A stretch of DNA of 64,000 nucleotides from Epiperipatus broadwayi (lineage: Eukaryota > Onychophora > Udeonychophora > Euonychophora > Peripatidae): positions 948,501 through 1,012,500 of the forward strand of contig JAQFVV010000030.1 in the NCBI GenBank assembly GCA_028023455.1, read 5' to 3'. Each line of letters opens with the position of its first letter. Position 1 is the first letter of the stretch. Below the pieces are notes generated by a model that did not search any database, was not told the origin of the DNA, and saw nothing but the letters and a program-made list of their open reading frames with translations. The translations under genes and the position numbers were made by a program. Shown piece after piece: positions 23,992 to 35,639 of this stretch.

Positions 23992-26150
23992 TGAACCGGG
24001 TTGATCGATTCAATAGTGTTATTAAAAAAAAAAATGTATTTAGCTTTTAATTTTCATTAAATGTTTAAGGTTTAAATTTTTATTATTATTTAAAAAGAAT
24101 ACGTATATCAAAATACACACGCGTTTATATGTAAAACGGATCATTTAATGTTTATCAATTTATTCTAAAATAGTTTTCTTATACCACGTGTTTTTACTTT
24201 AAATCAATTTGATTTAAAAACAAGCACTCTTCTAATTACATTCCTGTGGCTTTTATATTAATTATTTTAAAGTTCATTCTAAAAAGCGGAGATTTGATTT
24301 GTGTTGTTTTTGTTTTAATAAACCCTGGGTAGAATTCTTAGATTAGATTGAGCTGGAGATTAATATTTGCCCTGCCTTAGGCATAGCATTCAACAACAAT
24401 GAAAGTGTTTCACGGGAAATGGAGCAAGGTATAAATAGCCCCAAAAATTTGGACAGTTAGTTAATTCATTATTCTTAACTAGACAAGCTGTTTCTCAAGT
24501 GAAAGTTTATATCAGTTCGGACATTTAAATTCTTAAAGGAAATTAGCTGTTATTAAATCATTTCGCTTGCAACAAGATGACAAATATTATACGTGTTATC
24601 ACCAACAGAATGGCTTGCTATCCTAACAAAAGATGGATCCCTAACTTCCAAATTTGCTCCAGTAATGCTTTAAACATCTAGAAGCCGGAACCTCTTTACC
24701 TCTACCTTGCCGCTGTCTGAGGACTTGAAATGAATTAGAATAATAGTGCGCACTCTACGTGAACATTTTTGTTTTTACCGAAAGGTAACTATTTTATTTT
24801 ATTCTTCCCAGGGTAAATTAATTCTCATTAAATCTCCGCTCAATCTAATTAAAAATCTGTGTTCATAAGCTTAAGTAATATTTATATTCATATTTAATCT
24901 TTATTGTGTTTTCTTGAATTTTTATAATGGGTTTTGGAATCTTAGTTTTAAGATTCCCAAATTTGCTTTCAATTTTTGTTTATTGGAGAGTGACGAGTGA
25001 GTTTTCTATTTTTATGTAAAACTTTTTATAAATGCTTTGGCAGACATGCATTTTATATGCTTACCTGTAATTATTTTATTATTCAATAATTAATATGTAA
25101 ACACTTTGCGCTTTCACAAACCTCCAAAAATCTTTTGGCTGGCGACTTTATCATCTAATTTTCCACAGGAGGAGATTTCATTTCTAATATCTCTAAAAGC
25201 GGAAATTAGAATTGTTCTTCTTTGTAATTTTATAAGTCATCAGCAGGAAGATAAAATTTATCCCTTTTTAAATTACAGGTGAGCGATATTTTCATTCTGC
25301 TAAAGTGTTTACCACTTTTAATAGTTTCGTACTCATGTGCACTCTCCGATAGATTTATTTTTTGTATTTATTATGTGTGCTTTAGATTTATCAGAGCATG
25401 TACTCAGCATTTGTTTGTAATTCATTTTTTTTAATTGCTGGGACAGACGTAACTGGTTTCCTAATGATTTATTTGTCTCTTATTGAGACCTTTAATTATT
25501 AATTTTAGAGTAATTTTCACCAATCGTTTGGCTGGGATTCACCAGTTTTAATTGTTTTACTCCATTTCAATCATATTTTTTGGTTGTTCTTGAGGTGGAT
25601 CAATCACCATTATTTTAAACATAGTAATAGGTGCAGCTCATACCGACATAAGGACATTTGGGGTCTGACCAAATTTTGGACCTCAAAAAGCTCGTTGGCG
25701 CTGGTTTCTGTGATCTGTTTCAAGAGCATATATTGTTTAAATATCTGAAAGTGAAAACCAATGTTTGAATGAATCCTCGGCTGAATAAAATTTGCTTTCT
25801 CCCTTTATGATTTGTATGTTAAAAGATTAGTCAGTCTGTCACAGCTTTGCCTTTAGTATTTCTAGTACATGCCTGAGTTAACCCTATTTATTGCATCATA
25901 AATAAATTATACTTCATAATTTATTTTCTCTTAATAAAATTTTGGAATTTGTTTAAAATTAATTTGGCTGATGTTTGTCTTTGTGCTTTTCTCTCAATTG
26001 TCTAAACAATTTAAGATCTCTTGTGTCTCCCTGAGTCTAGTCGGCGCAAACCATCATCATCATCTATTCTGATCACAGCAAATAAATTTTCCAGATACGT
26101 AGTGATTTGGTGGTGCCATCTGTGTCAGAATAGATTGAGTATCCGGCACA
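23992..26150 (+). mobile_element. Solo LTR II (family TGAACC), nested in LTR IV
   Basis: 2159 bp, starting TGAACC and ending GGCACA, flanked by ATAT on both sides (23988-23991 and 26151-26154). Colinear with solo LTR I throughout, including the TATA box (24430), the AATAAA (about 25933) and the terminal hairpin. The 3' module is at 26062-26135 (TGGTGCC instead of TGGCGCC). Being inserted in LTR IV, it is the younger of the two. Confidence 0.87.
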
Positions 26151-27308
26151 ATATATATTGGTAAATATGACACCTCATGCTGAGTGTCCAAACATATTTA
26201 TTCGTATATTTTTTAAGTTATTGGTGTCAATGCGGCACCTTATGATGAGTGCCATTGGGTTTATCGTAAATTTCCCTCTGCAATTCCATCAATAACTTTA
26301 TATTTTAATCGTTTGTGTCTATTTTGAATGGGTTTAATGTCAGGTTATTTGTTTCATAGTTAGGTTGATGCTGGTGGAGGGATATATGGGCATTTATATC
26401 AATGTAATATGAAGTGTGTTTAGCATACAGGGCAAAGCCCAATTGAATGCATGACCCAAAAATGTAGTCATTGTGTTGCAATGGATGCAGACATATTTCC
26501 TGCAACATTGATCTCTTTTAAGCTCTATGGATAGGGACTATAAGTCAGCAGATAGACAGCTCTCCCCCATACATAGAATTTCTCATGAGATAGTTTATAT
26601 ACATGATTCCTTTCCCTAAACAGATGCAAATTCCTGTTCTGGATGAGGGTCATGTTTTTCAAATAATATCACGCTGTCAGATCCACATTCCTGTCAACAT
26701 GGTTTTATGCTAACATCTTCATATTGCATTGGTTGCATCTATATATCTGGAAGCAGGTGTTGGGTTGGCTGTGAACTTTTAGTCTGAGATTGAATGATTG
26801 TTTTGAAAAGTTTTTAACTCAGTAATCTATGTAGCCTATCTACACACAATGTTCTTAAGTAAAAATATTATTAAAATGTCCATCTGTATGAATTTCTGAA
26901 ATTTCAATTTTAAATATAAAAATAATAACAAATTTAAGATCATCTTTATTCCTCAATTTTTAAATATTTATATATGCGTCTCAATAAATCTTTTTGTATT
27001 ATAATATAATCTTCAATAACTTCTCTTCCTCTTTCCTTCTTTATTTTTTGCTTTTCTAATAGATAACATATAATAACCACATTCCACTCTTTTGACACTT
27101 TGAAGCAAAATATATTTATTTATTAATATTACAATTTCGACTGTTCCTAGCCGTTTGGCAGTAGCTTATTTATTTATTTTATTGAAATGTCTTTATGAAA
27201 ATATATTTTAAGAAGTTATATTAAATCTCTGTGTCTCCATGAGCTAGTGGCATGGGCTGATGGTCGTAATAAAATATATATAAAATAAATTTGAATCTTA
27301 ACAGTATA

Positions 27309-27372
27309 TATCTGCCTACTATATAAATTTTCCAGGTTCCAATAGCCTGGTGGTGCCCTTGTATGGCAGATA
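27309..27372 (+). other. Nested-hairpin module near the LTR IV 3' end
   Basis: TATCTGCC/GGCAGATA outer stem, TACTATATAAATTTT linker, CCAGGttccaatagCCTGG inner hairpin, then TGGTGCCCTTGTAT. It matches solo LTR III closely, but the outer stem has an extra C-G pair and the inner stem differs. Confidence 0.6.
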
Positions 27373-27426
27373 TGGTAAGAATCCAATACACCCTGACTGT
27401 TATAATATATATATATATATATATAT

Positions 27427-28273
27427 GAGGGACCCAAAAATAACTGGAATTGTTCTCTGCTTTGTGTGCCTATTATAGTATATGCTTCAGCTGTTACTTT
27501 TTGCAGGGTACTCCTGCATCAATCTGCCAAATGATAACACATTGTTTTGTAAAGAGCCTTTTCCATTTTTGTCAATTTTTTTATAATAGCTGAAAAGCTC
27601 GACTATGTGAAATTCGGTTTTTGTTTATAGAAAATGACAAGGAACAAAGTTGCAATGTTTGAAACAGATTACAAGAAATCTGTTCTCATGAAAACACAAA
27701 TTTATGAGTAGTTTAAATTAAATGTTACATTTACCACATCCCTAAAAAGTGTGACAAGTGAACATCAAAGTCAAAACAATGCTGAATTTTTTTTTGACAC
27801 AAACAGCATTTTCTCTCCAATTTAATTTGTAACAGTCAGGCATTTTATCTTCAAGTTCTGAAACATTTACATGATGTAGTAAAATGTAAACTGTGGTGCA
27901 ACCCTCCACCCCCACAAAGTGTTTTCTCTCAAAGCCTTGAGTGTGAAACACTTTTTAATTAAATTCAGCTTGATATAGTTTATCTATCAATCATATTCAT
28001 TCAATCTCACTTTATGCCACTTTTTTTAATCTCTCAAATGAAAAAATGTCTCACTTTTTTTGTGTGTGGACTTAGAACTAGAGGTAAAAAATGACAGAAA
28101 TGTTAAAACATATCACTTTGCAAATATTTCCAAACTACTTTGAAAAATTAAAAACATGTTTAGACCAGTGTATTGCATCAAATGGATAGTAATTTGAAAG
28201 AGATTAAATTTATAACACTTAAAAATAAACAATTTTTTATTATAAAATTCCAGTTACTTTTGGATACCCCATC
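27427..28273 (+). mobile_element. Decayed mariner-like element, about 850 bp
   Basis: The ends are inverted: GAGGGACCCAAAAATAACTG at the left, and on the right a complement reading GTATCCAAAAGTAACTGGAA, both next to TA. Near 28167-28190 the plus strand reads like the mariner transposase C-terminus (CIASNG followed by a stop and a YFER-like remnant). The left part has an ATG (about 27637) and a short open run. The middle is deleted or decayed, so no transposase is made. Confidence 0.65.
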
Positions 28274-28374
28274 TTATATGTTGAATTATACTTTTTTCAT
28301 GAATTTATAGTTTGATAAAGAATGGGAATTAAGAGATTATATTCATGTAAAGAGAGATAACTTTAGCTTTTGAT

Positions 28375-28456
28375 GTTGCCATGAATCTATCAACAACATT
28401 TAAAATAAATAAACAATTTTTTATTATAAATTTCTGGTTATTTTTAAGTACCTCTG
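28375..28456 (+). mobile_element. Mariner right-end fragment
   Basis: AATAAACAATTTTTTATTAT plus the following bases repeat the last 60 bp or so of the mariner remnant just upstream, which suggests a second copy or local duplication. Confidence 0.4.
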
Positions 28457-28640
28457 TGTACATAAATGTTGAAGTAAATGTTTTCATGGGTGATAGATGT
28501 TTTATGAAGCATGCTTTTGGGAGGAATAGCATAAATTTATTACCAACATTTCAATAATACTTATCATCAGTTGGGTAAAAAATGTAAAAAGTAATATGGT
28601 TTTTGATAGGACGTAAATATATATATATATAAATAAAAGA

Positions 28641-30739
28641 TGTAGTCTTACATCCTATCAAAAACCATTAAACATACTTAGCTACTTTAACCCCAATACC
28701 CATAATAACCACAATCCCTATATATAAAGTAAGCTATATCTATAAAGATAATGTATACCAGATAAAATGTATTCCCAAAAGATGAAAATGCTAACAAATA
28801 TTATAGATGAGAAACATTTAATTGTTTCTATAATTAAATATTTAACAAATGGACGATAAACTTAAATATTGATAATTAACTTTATTATAAAAACCTCTCA
28901 TTGTTGTTTAATATACACATATTGTAATAAAATAAAATAAAAAGATGATCAAATTTAGATGTGAGAAAATCATAAAAATGTAAAAGAAGAAAATAAATAA
29001 AATTTTATCATATAAATAGTAACACATGACATAAATAACTCATTGCATGAATTCGAATTCGTTATTTGAAAGAGTCAAATTAACACTAAAAAACAACCTC
29101 ATTTTGGTGATCATCAATATAAATACACAAATGACCTCAAAAATCAGATCAAAAACTCTTGCCAGCTTACTAACGTATATTTTGTGAGTAAAAAATCGAA
29201 CTTGTTATTCAAAGAGAAAAGTTTGCAGTCATCAAAGTAAAACCTTAAATGAGAATATCTTCTTGAAGATAGATAAGAGCATAAATAAAGTGGATGGATC
29301 TAGAGTCAGTAAACAAATGAAATTTAAATTATAAATTTCAGAAATAGCTTTAAAGTTATTTGATACTTTTAGAATATTTTCAGTCTTGAGCCAGAGAGTT
29401 AGATCAACTTTAACTTGAGATTCCCAACAATCAATACCTTGCTATTCAACAAACTCAAGTACTTTGATCAACTACATATATAGAGACACAGATAACCATG
29501 TTCTACAAATGTGAAGTTACCTTGTGGGAGAGGCTCATCACCCATGATGCTATAACTGCCAAAACCAAATTCAACTTGACAGAGCATTATTCATCTATGA
29601 TGAAAACACTACCAACTTTACTGTGTGGATATGAAGCTGCAAACTTAATAACTCAAGTCATTCTATATGGAAGAGAGAAATTCTGATAACCATCATGTAC
29701 ATTCTAGAACACTTGAATCCCACTAATTGGATCATGAACTATAATCCTTTTAGAACATTTTCCTTTATAGACTTGATTTATCTTAGATTGATGTTATGTT
29801 CTTATTTTATGTAACTATATACTTTTTATTTCCCTTACCATAGTTTGAGAGGGGTATAAATTCTTGATATGTTAGAAAAGGGGAAAACATCATTAGCCAT
29901 ATTTTTAAATTGGAAAGAAAATAAAGGATCTGGCATTAACTGGCTTGTGGGTGAATTTAATCATCACCAGGGTTAGAGGTAAGATTTTATATTCTTACAC
30001 ATTAAATACCAACACTTGTATAGCTACACTATTATTTGTTGTTTATTTGTTGATACTAATCATTTTGTCATTTATTTGCATTTTTTAAATATATAATTAA
30101 TAATTTCTAATGCAAATGGTCTTTTCATCATTGTAAAAACAAATCATAATAGAAGGGGGCGGGGTCCCATACTATCACCATGTTGTTAAGATGAATTAAT
30201 CAATAAACATATTGGAGATAATGAATTATGATTTTATTAAAGTCTACATTAGCAAGCAAGTTATATATAAATAAGGCTAAGTTTTAATTTTTTTTTGTTA
30301 GTATTGATATTGAATGATTATTCTTTGAGGGAAAAAAGGGATTGGATTAATAAGGATTAACCATACTAACCAAAGAATAGTCATAGATATCTAAGCAGAT
30401 TAATTGTATGTGTTATAATCTCTCCTTGCATAAATTGTAATAATTCTGAATATATTTGTTAAATATATGATTTCAAATTAAAGACTGTCATTTGCATTTT
30501 TCATATGCTTACCCAATTCTCCCTAAGCTGAAATTCTGGGATAAATGGAAGTTAAGGATGGTGAATACATGCAGATATTTGATATATGTGCATGTGCTCA
30601 TGCGTCATCTCCTAGGAGTGAGATCAGAGTGGATGTGAGTCTGGAAATTTAGGAATCCTAAATATGATTTCTCATCCACTCCGATGGTCTATGAAGTCTA
30701 TCATTATGCAAGGGCAGGACCCGGACCCACTGCATTACA
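28641..30739 (+). repeat. LTR-like tandem repeat, copy A
   Basis: A noncoding unit of about 2.1 kb, homologous along its length to copy B that follows 13 bp later. It begins TGTAgtctTACA (a small hairpin) and ends GCATTACA, so it has TG...CA ends. A TATA-like segment is near 29476. Near the 3' end it has its own nested hairpin: GAGTGGATG/CATCCACTC (about 30630-30680) around ATTTAGGaatCCTAAAT. The first bases also form a larger palindrome with 28598-28618. A frame at 29498-29686 has a diverged equivalent in copy B, but no family is recognised. No TSD was seen. Confidence 0.6.
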
Positions 30740-30752
30740 TATTTAAGTAAGG

Positions 30753-32996
30753 TGTGATTTTATACCCCACCAAGTACCATTAAACACACTTATATGCTCC
30801 AACACCAATATCCACAATAACAACATTCTCTACACATATAATATAAAGTTCATTATATTCATAAAAAGAATGTAATCCGGATAAAACATATTTCCGAAAG
30901 ATAAAAATGTTCACAAGCATTGTATCTGAGAAACATTTAATTGTTTCTATAATTAAATATTTAACAAACGTGATAAAATAAATAATCCTAAGAAAACTGT
31001 AAAACTTAAATATTGATACTTAGCCTTATTATAAAAAAAAAACCTCATTAATTATGGTTTAACATACACATACTACAACAATATAAAAAAAAGATGATCA
31101 AATTTAGATGCAAGCGAGAAAATCACAAAAATGTAAAAAGAAATAATAAATAAATTTTTGTTATTAATCCACCAAATATATATGTATAAATTGTAACACA
31201 TGATGTAAATAATTAACTCAAAGCATAAACTCAAATTCATTATTTGAAAGAGTCAAATTAACACTAAAAAGAACCTCATTTTAGTGATTGTCTCTATATA
31301 TATTCAAATGACTTCTCACAAATCAGATCAAAAACTCTTCTTAGCTAACCAACATGTATATTTTGTGAGTGGAAAATCGAACTTGTTGTTGAAAGAGAAA
31401 AGTCCACAGCTACTAAAGAAAAACCTTAAATGAGATAAAAGCTAGAATAAAAAGCATATGGATTTAAACTCGGTAACTAAAGGATGTCAAATTATAAATC
31501 CCAGAAATAGCTTTAAATTTATTGGGTACTTCAAATTGTATTTTCAATCTTGAATTGGAGAGTTAGATCAATCTTAACTTGAGATTCTCAATAGCCAATA
31601 CCTTGCTATTCAAAAAAAACTCTAAAGAATTCTGATCAATTATGTATATAAAGACACAGAGAACCATGCACTGCTAAGTGTGGAGTTAAGTTATGGGAAG
31701 AGATTCATTATCCATGGAGCTGTAACTGCCAAAACTGAATTTGAATCAACACAGCATCTATTCATCTATGCTGAAAGCACTACCAATTTTACTACTTCAA
31801 TGGGAAGCTGTAAACTTAACATCTCAAGGCATGTTATATGGAAGAAAGAAATTCTGTCACCATCATGTACATTCTAGAACATTCGAACCCCACCAATTGG
31901 ATCATGAACTGTAACAATAAGGACATATATAATCATTTTAGAACATTTCCTTTATAGATTTTTGATTTATCTTAGGTAGACATCATATTCTTATTTTATG
32001 TATCTTTATATATATATATTTTTTTTTTCCTTTACCATAGAGTGAGGGGGATATAAATTCTTGATATATTGAAAAGGAAAAAAACATAATTAGCCTTATT
32101 TTAATTGAAATAAAATATAGGTTCAGATGTGAAGATGAATTTAATCATTAGAAGAGAAAGATAAGATTTTATAATTTTCCACATTAAATACCAACACTTG
32201 TGCAGTTACACTCTTATTGTTGTTTGTTGACAATAATCAGTTCATCATTTATTTGTTTTTCAATATATATGATTAAAATTTTCTAGCATGAATAGTCTTT
32301 CCTATCATTGTAGAAACAAATTATAATACGAGGAATCACCACATTGTTAAGATGAATTAACTAATAAACATATTGGAGACAATGAATTACAATTTTACTA
32401 AAGTCTAAATTAACAAGCAAGTATATATATAAATAATAACAAGTTTTAAAACTTTTTTGTTAGTATCAATATTGAATGATTGCTCTTTGAAAGAAAAAGA
32501 GGAATTGGATTAATAAATATTAACCATATTGATCAAAGAATAGTTATAGATATCAAATAAATTAATTGCTTTTGTCATAATCTCTTGTTGCACAAATCAT
32601 AATAATTGTGAATAAAATTGTTAAATATATGATTTCAAATTAAAGACTGATGTTTGGTTTTTTCTTTATTCATTTATCAATTTATCACATTCTAACATAA
32701 TATAGTAGCATTAAGCGAAATGTTATGCATATTCTCCCTAAGCTCAAATTCTGGGATAAATGAAAGTTACGGATGAAGAAAAGAGATGAGTATACTTGTA
32801 GATATTTGATGTATGTTTGTATGATAATACATCACCTCCTAGGAATGAGATCGGGATGATTATGGTTCTAGGAAGTTAAGAATTGGATCAGAATGAATAT
32901 GGGTCTAGACGTTAAGAATTGCACATACATTTTCTCATCCACTCTGATGGCCTATGAAGTCAACTGTTATGCAAGGCCAGGACTCATTCTGTTACA
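30753..32996 (+). repeat. LTR-like tandem repeat, copy B
   Basis: 2244 bp, starting TGTGATTTTATACC and ending TCTGTTACA. It matches copy A in order (CCATTAAACACAC, GAAACATTTAATTG, TTGAAAGAGTCAAATTAACA, the CCCTAAGCT segment, TCTCATCCACTC). It has TATATAAA at about 31644 and an extra internal duplication near 32850-32930. The tandem order without a coding interior could come from unequal recombination between solo LTRs. Confidence 0.6.
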
Positions 32997-33317
32997 TACT
33001 ATATCTATATAATTACTTTATACATTTTTTCATCCAGTTGAGGATAAATATTATCTTATTGAAAAATTGGTAAAAAATTTATTTTATTCTAATAAACATG
33101 GTTAATCCCGAAAACGTGCTTCATAATATATATATATTGTAACAGTACAAATCTACTTTAATTAGAATCACTGTAGTTCAAACCTCTTGACACCAAATTA
33201 TTAAAAACAGCTTAAGAAAATAATATAAATTGATTTGTTAATTTTATAGATTGCAATATGTGTGCACATTTATTAGATATAATGTGTAGCATATAATTAT
33301 ATCAATTTAAAAATTTC

Positions 33318-33605
33318 AGAGTTTCTACTTAAATATACGTTTGAAATAAATGCTGGGTTTTGAGTTTTAGATCTAGTGTCTGAATATTCTAGCTCTTCAC
33401 TGACATGAGCCATAAGCTCAAAACCAGTTGGTCTGGAGATGGGAGTGTTCTGGATAGAGATTTTAAATATTTTCTCATACCGCACTTATTAATTAAGAGC
33501 TTGTTTAAGCTATTGGTATGCTCTCTGTATTGCATTTTTGTAACTATAAGCTTATAAAAGTAATGTCACGTTATATATGACTTGCTTTATTAATTATTAA
33601 AAGCA
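33318..33605 (+). repeat. Foldback FB-A, single arm, in the TRIM-like 5' LTR
   Basis: Sequence from AAATGCTGGGTTTTGAG through CCAGTTGGTCTGGAG to GAGCTTGTTTAAGC matches one arm of the foldback copy at 8.75-8.95 kb. It interrupts the alignment of the 5' LTR with the 3' LTR. Only one arm is present. Confidence 0.6.
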
Positions 33606-34457
33606 AGATTTATATATTTAATAAATATATAAAACATTTTGTATGAAGTAAAAAAATGTATTACGCAAAATTAAAAATAGTAAAATTATAATTCATGGTA
33701 ATAAAGGGTTAGAAAAAAAGTATTTATTTGTTTACTATGTGTATCCACACACTTTTGAAGTGATATAATCACTTACTTGTAAGGCAGAGAAAGAGCAAGG
33801 CATAGTCCTAAATGTTTGTAGTATTTATCTTTCTCTAAGTCTCAAAAAGAAATAAGGTTTAACTTTCAAATGGTTGTATTTATCAGCCTATAAGTCTCAA
33901 AAAAGAAACAAGATGTAAGTTTCAGCTCTTACATGTATCAGCTTCTAGACGTCAAAAAATTTCTGTGCGCAAGATATTAATATTTCATTATTAGTGAGTA
34001 GTTGTTAGCTGAAAAGTATGAAAATGGAAGTAATTCTTCTGCAAATCATGCTGCATTGGTTATCTTAGTGCCTAATAGTTGAACTTATATATATCTTAGA
34101 GCTGAAGAATCCTATTAATTTTTTTTTATGATTGAAGGCCAATCAAATCTCTGAACAGGATAATGTGACATATTTTATTCATTTAGGCGTTGATGTGATT
34201 ATTATTTTAGTAAAATACTATTTAATTTTTAAAATGATTAAAATAGAAATATAATAATAGTTAGGGAAATAAACTACAGTTAAAAATCAGTAATTAATTT
34301 ATGGATAAGATTTTAAATTAAACATAGGTATAAGAAATGAAAAAGTTTATTCTTCCATTGACTCATCTTTTAAGGGGAGTGATAGTACAAATTGATCGCA
34401 ATTAGAATCATTTGTATTACGAAACAGCCTTGTCATCAAATTATTAAAGACAACTTA

Positions 34458-35369
34458 TTTTTTTAATGCACTTTTTCCTTATTCTATTTATAATTAGTTT
34501 TCTTAAACGTTTCAAATATTAAGTAAGTAGTTAAGCGTTGGTGCCCTCGCGGTTAGCATAGCTGGCTTCCAAGCAGCTGGCCCGGGTTCGCTTCCCGGTC
34601 AACACATTTGACATATGAAAAAAAATATTAGCTAAGTAAACGTTAATTCTGTATGTTAATTTTGTTTATGGTAGCTGAATACACTTTCGGCTGATGAAGA
34701 GATTCACAACACTCGCAGGGTGTGTGTGAATATGCTGCAGCATTTAAATGCACAATGCTAATTTATTTAAATTAGTAATTTAAATATTCCATTTTTTGGA
34801 GAGTTAGATGCTATTCTCTGTTTTAGTTATGGCCTGGTTATTATTAGTGATCAACCATGCTTCTTTCACTTTACGTTTTCTATTGTCTGGCTCCATGCAA
34901 ACCATTTGGGCATTTATTAGATCGAAAATGTGATCATAGTTTTGGGCATACTGTAAACAAACTGATTTATATTCAGAGTTATTTTTAGCTCATTTATACA
35001 AATATTTGTGTTGTGAGATTCTGGTGGCTATGTTTGTCCAAGATTACCTATAGAATACTGATTTTGCAAGCCGCAATGTTGCATTCAAGTTTATACCCAA
35101 TCTGAGGTGAGATATTTTACCTTTGTTATGATTTAATAGTCTGTTCAAATTAGGAGGGGGGGTTTTTTCTAAGACTCATATGTACTAGGACAGATCTTTT
35201 TTTATTTTTATGCGAAAATTTTAGTATATACAATAATACTTCAGTGTAACCAACCACCCTATAAGTCGTATGAATCTAACTTCATCAGCTAAAAGCGGCT
35301 CAGGTATAATTAACATATAGAATAAACCTTTACTTAGCTAACATTTGAAACATTTTAGAAAACTAATTA
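34458..35369. repeat. Foldback insertion in the TRIM-like 3' LTR
   Basis: Inverted arms of about 39 bp (34491-34529 and 35331-35369) lie at or near the ends of a block of about 900 bp that is absent from the 5' LTR. Inside, a tRNA-Gly-derived sequence is followed by a tail (34620-34735) that recurs in inverted orientation at about 35260-35340 (TTAGCTAAGTAAA...GCTGATGAAG). It appears to be two head-to-head SINE-type tails. Confidence 0.6.
34535..34606 (+). tRNA. tRNA-Gly(TCC)-derived SINE head
   Basis: 72 nt match the layout of tRNA-Gly. The 5' end GCGTTGG pairs with TCAACAC apart from one mismatch, the anticodon loop is CTTCCAA (anticodon TCC), and the T arm is CCGGG-TTCGCTT-CCCGG. The D stem is broken (CCCT replaces the usual bases) and the anticodon stem has a G-G mismatch, so it is unlikely to be a working tRNA. 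A structured tail follows, as expected for a SINE. Confidence 0.75.
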
Positions 35370-35639
35370 AAGGTAATAAAATAATAAACTGATTTGTAAA
35401 TTTTATGGGTTGCTGTATGTGTATACATATACGAGATATACACATATAACATATACTGATATCAATTTTTAAAAAAAATTTATAGATTTAATAAATCGAT
35501 GAAACATTTTGTATGATGTAAAGAAATGTATTGTGCAAAATTAAAATAGTTTATTGTAAATCTGGTTTTTTTAGGAAATAACAAAGAATCGCAAAGAAAG
35601 CAATATAATTTTCTTCTTTTTCCTTTTCCTATGAATTGA

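Larger units (their letters stand above)
22916..27405 (+). mobile_element. Solo LTR IV (family TGTAAC), split by LTR II
   Basis: Sequence at about 22916-23991 and 26155-27405 aligns colinearly with solo LTR III read on its minus strand. Anchors are TCGCAC..GATG near 23038, TGAACCAGCTA near 23564, the TTTTAAGTTATTGGTG segment near 26211 and TTTCCCTCTGC near 26270. It ends with the nested-hairpin module at 27309-27372. The insertion of LTR II splits it. Terminal bases are decayed, so the edges are approximate and no TSD was confirmed. A 130-residue minus-strand frame (23343-23735) lies inside this noncoding LTR and has no family resemblance. Confidence 0.75.
33138..35550 (+). mobile_element. 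Short noncoding LTR element (TRIM-like)
   Basis: The 5' LTR starts TGTAACAGTACAAATC at 33138 and ends at AATTCA (33695), next to a TGG that could start a primer-binding site. The 3' LTR starts TGATAGTACAAATTG at 34380 after a purine-rich AAGGGGAG. The two LTRs align on both sides of separate insertions. The internal region (33696-34379, about 680 bp) has no coding sequence, so the element would depend on another for mobility. The 3' LTR end is uncertain. Confidence 0.65.

Noticed and set aside
29498-31877. Paired 62- and 65-residue frames in the tandem LTR-like repeats as a conserved gene
   Set aside because: They are diverged, differ in frame context and match no family; similarity is explained by the repeat duplication.
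34535-34606. Functional tRNA-Gly gene
   Set aside because: The D stem is destroyed and acceptor and anticodon stems have mismatches; a structured SINE tail follows.
34700-34735. Hammerhead ribozyme at GCTGATGAAG in the SINE tail
   Set aside because: The following hairpin (ATTCACA...TGTGAAT) absorbs the GAA, leaving no conserved GAAA strand after stem II.
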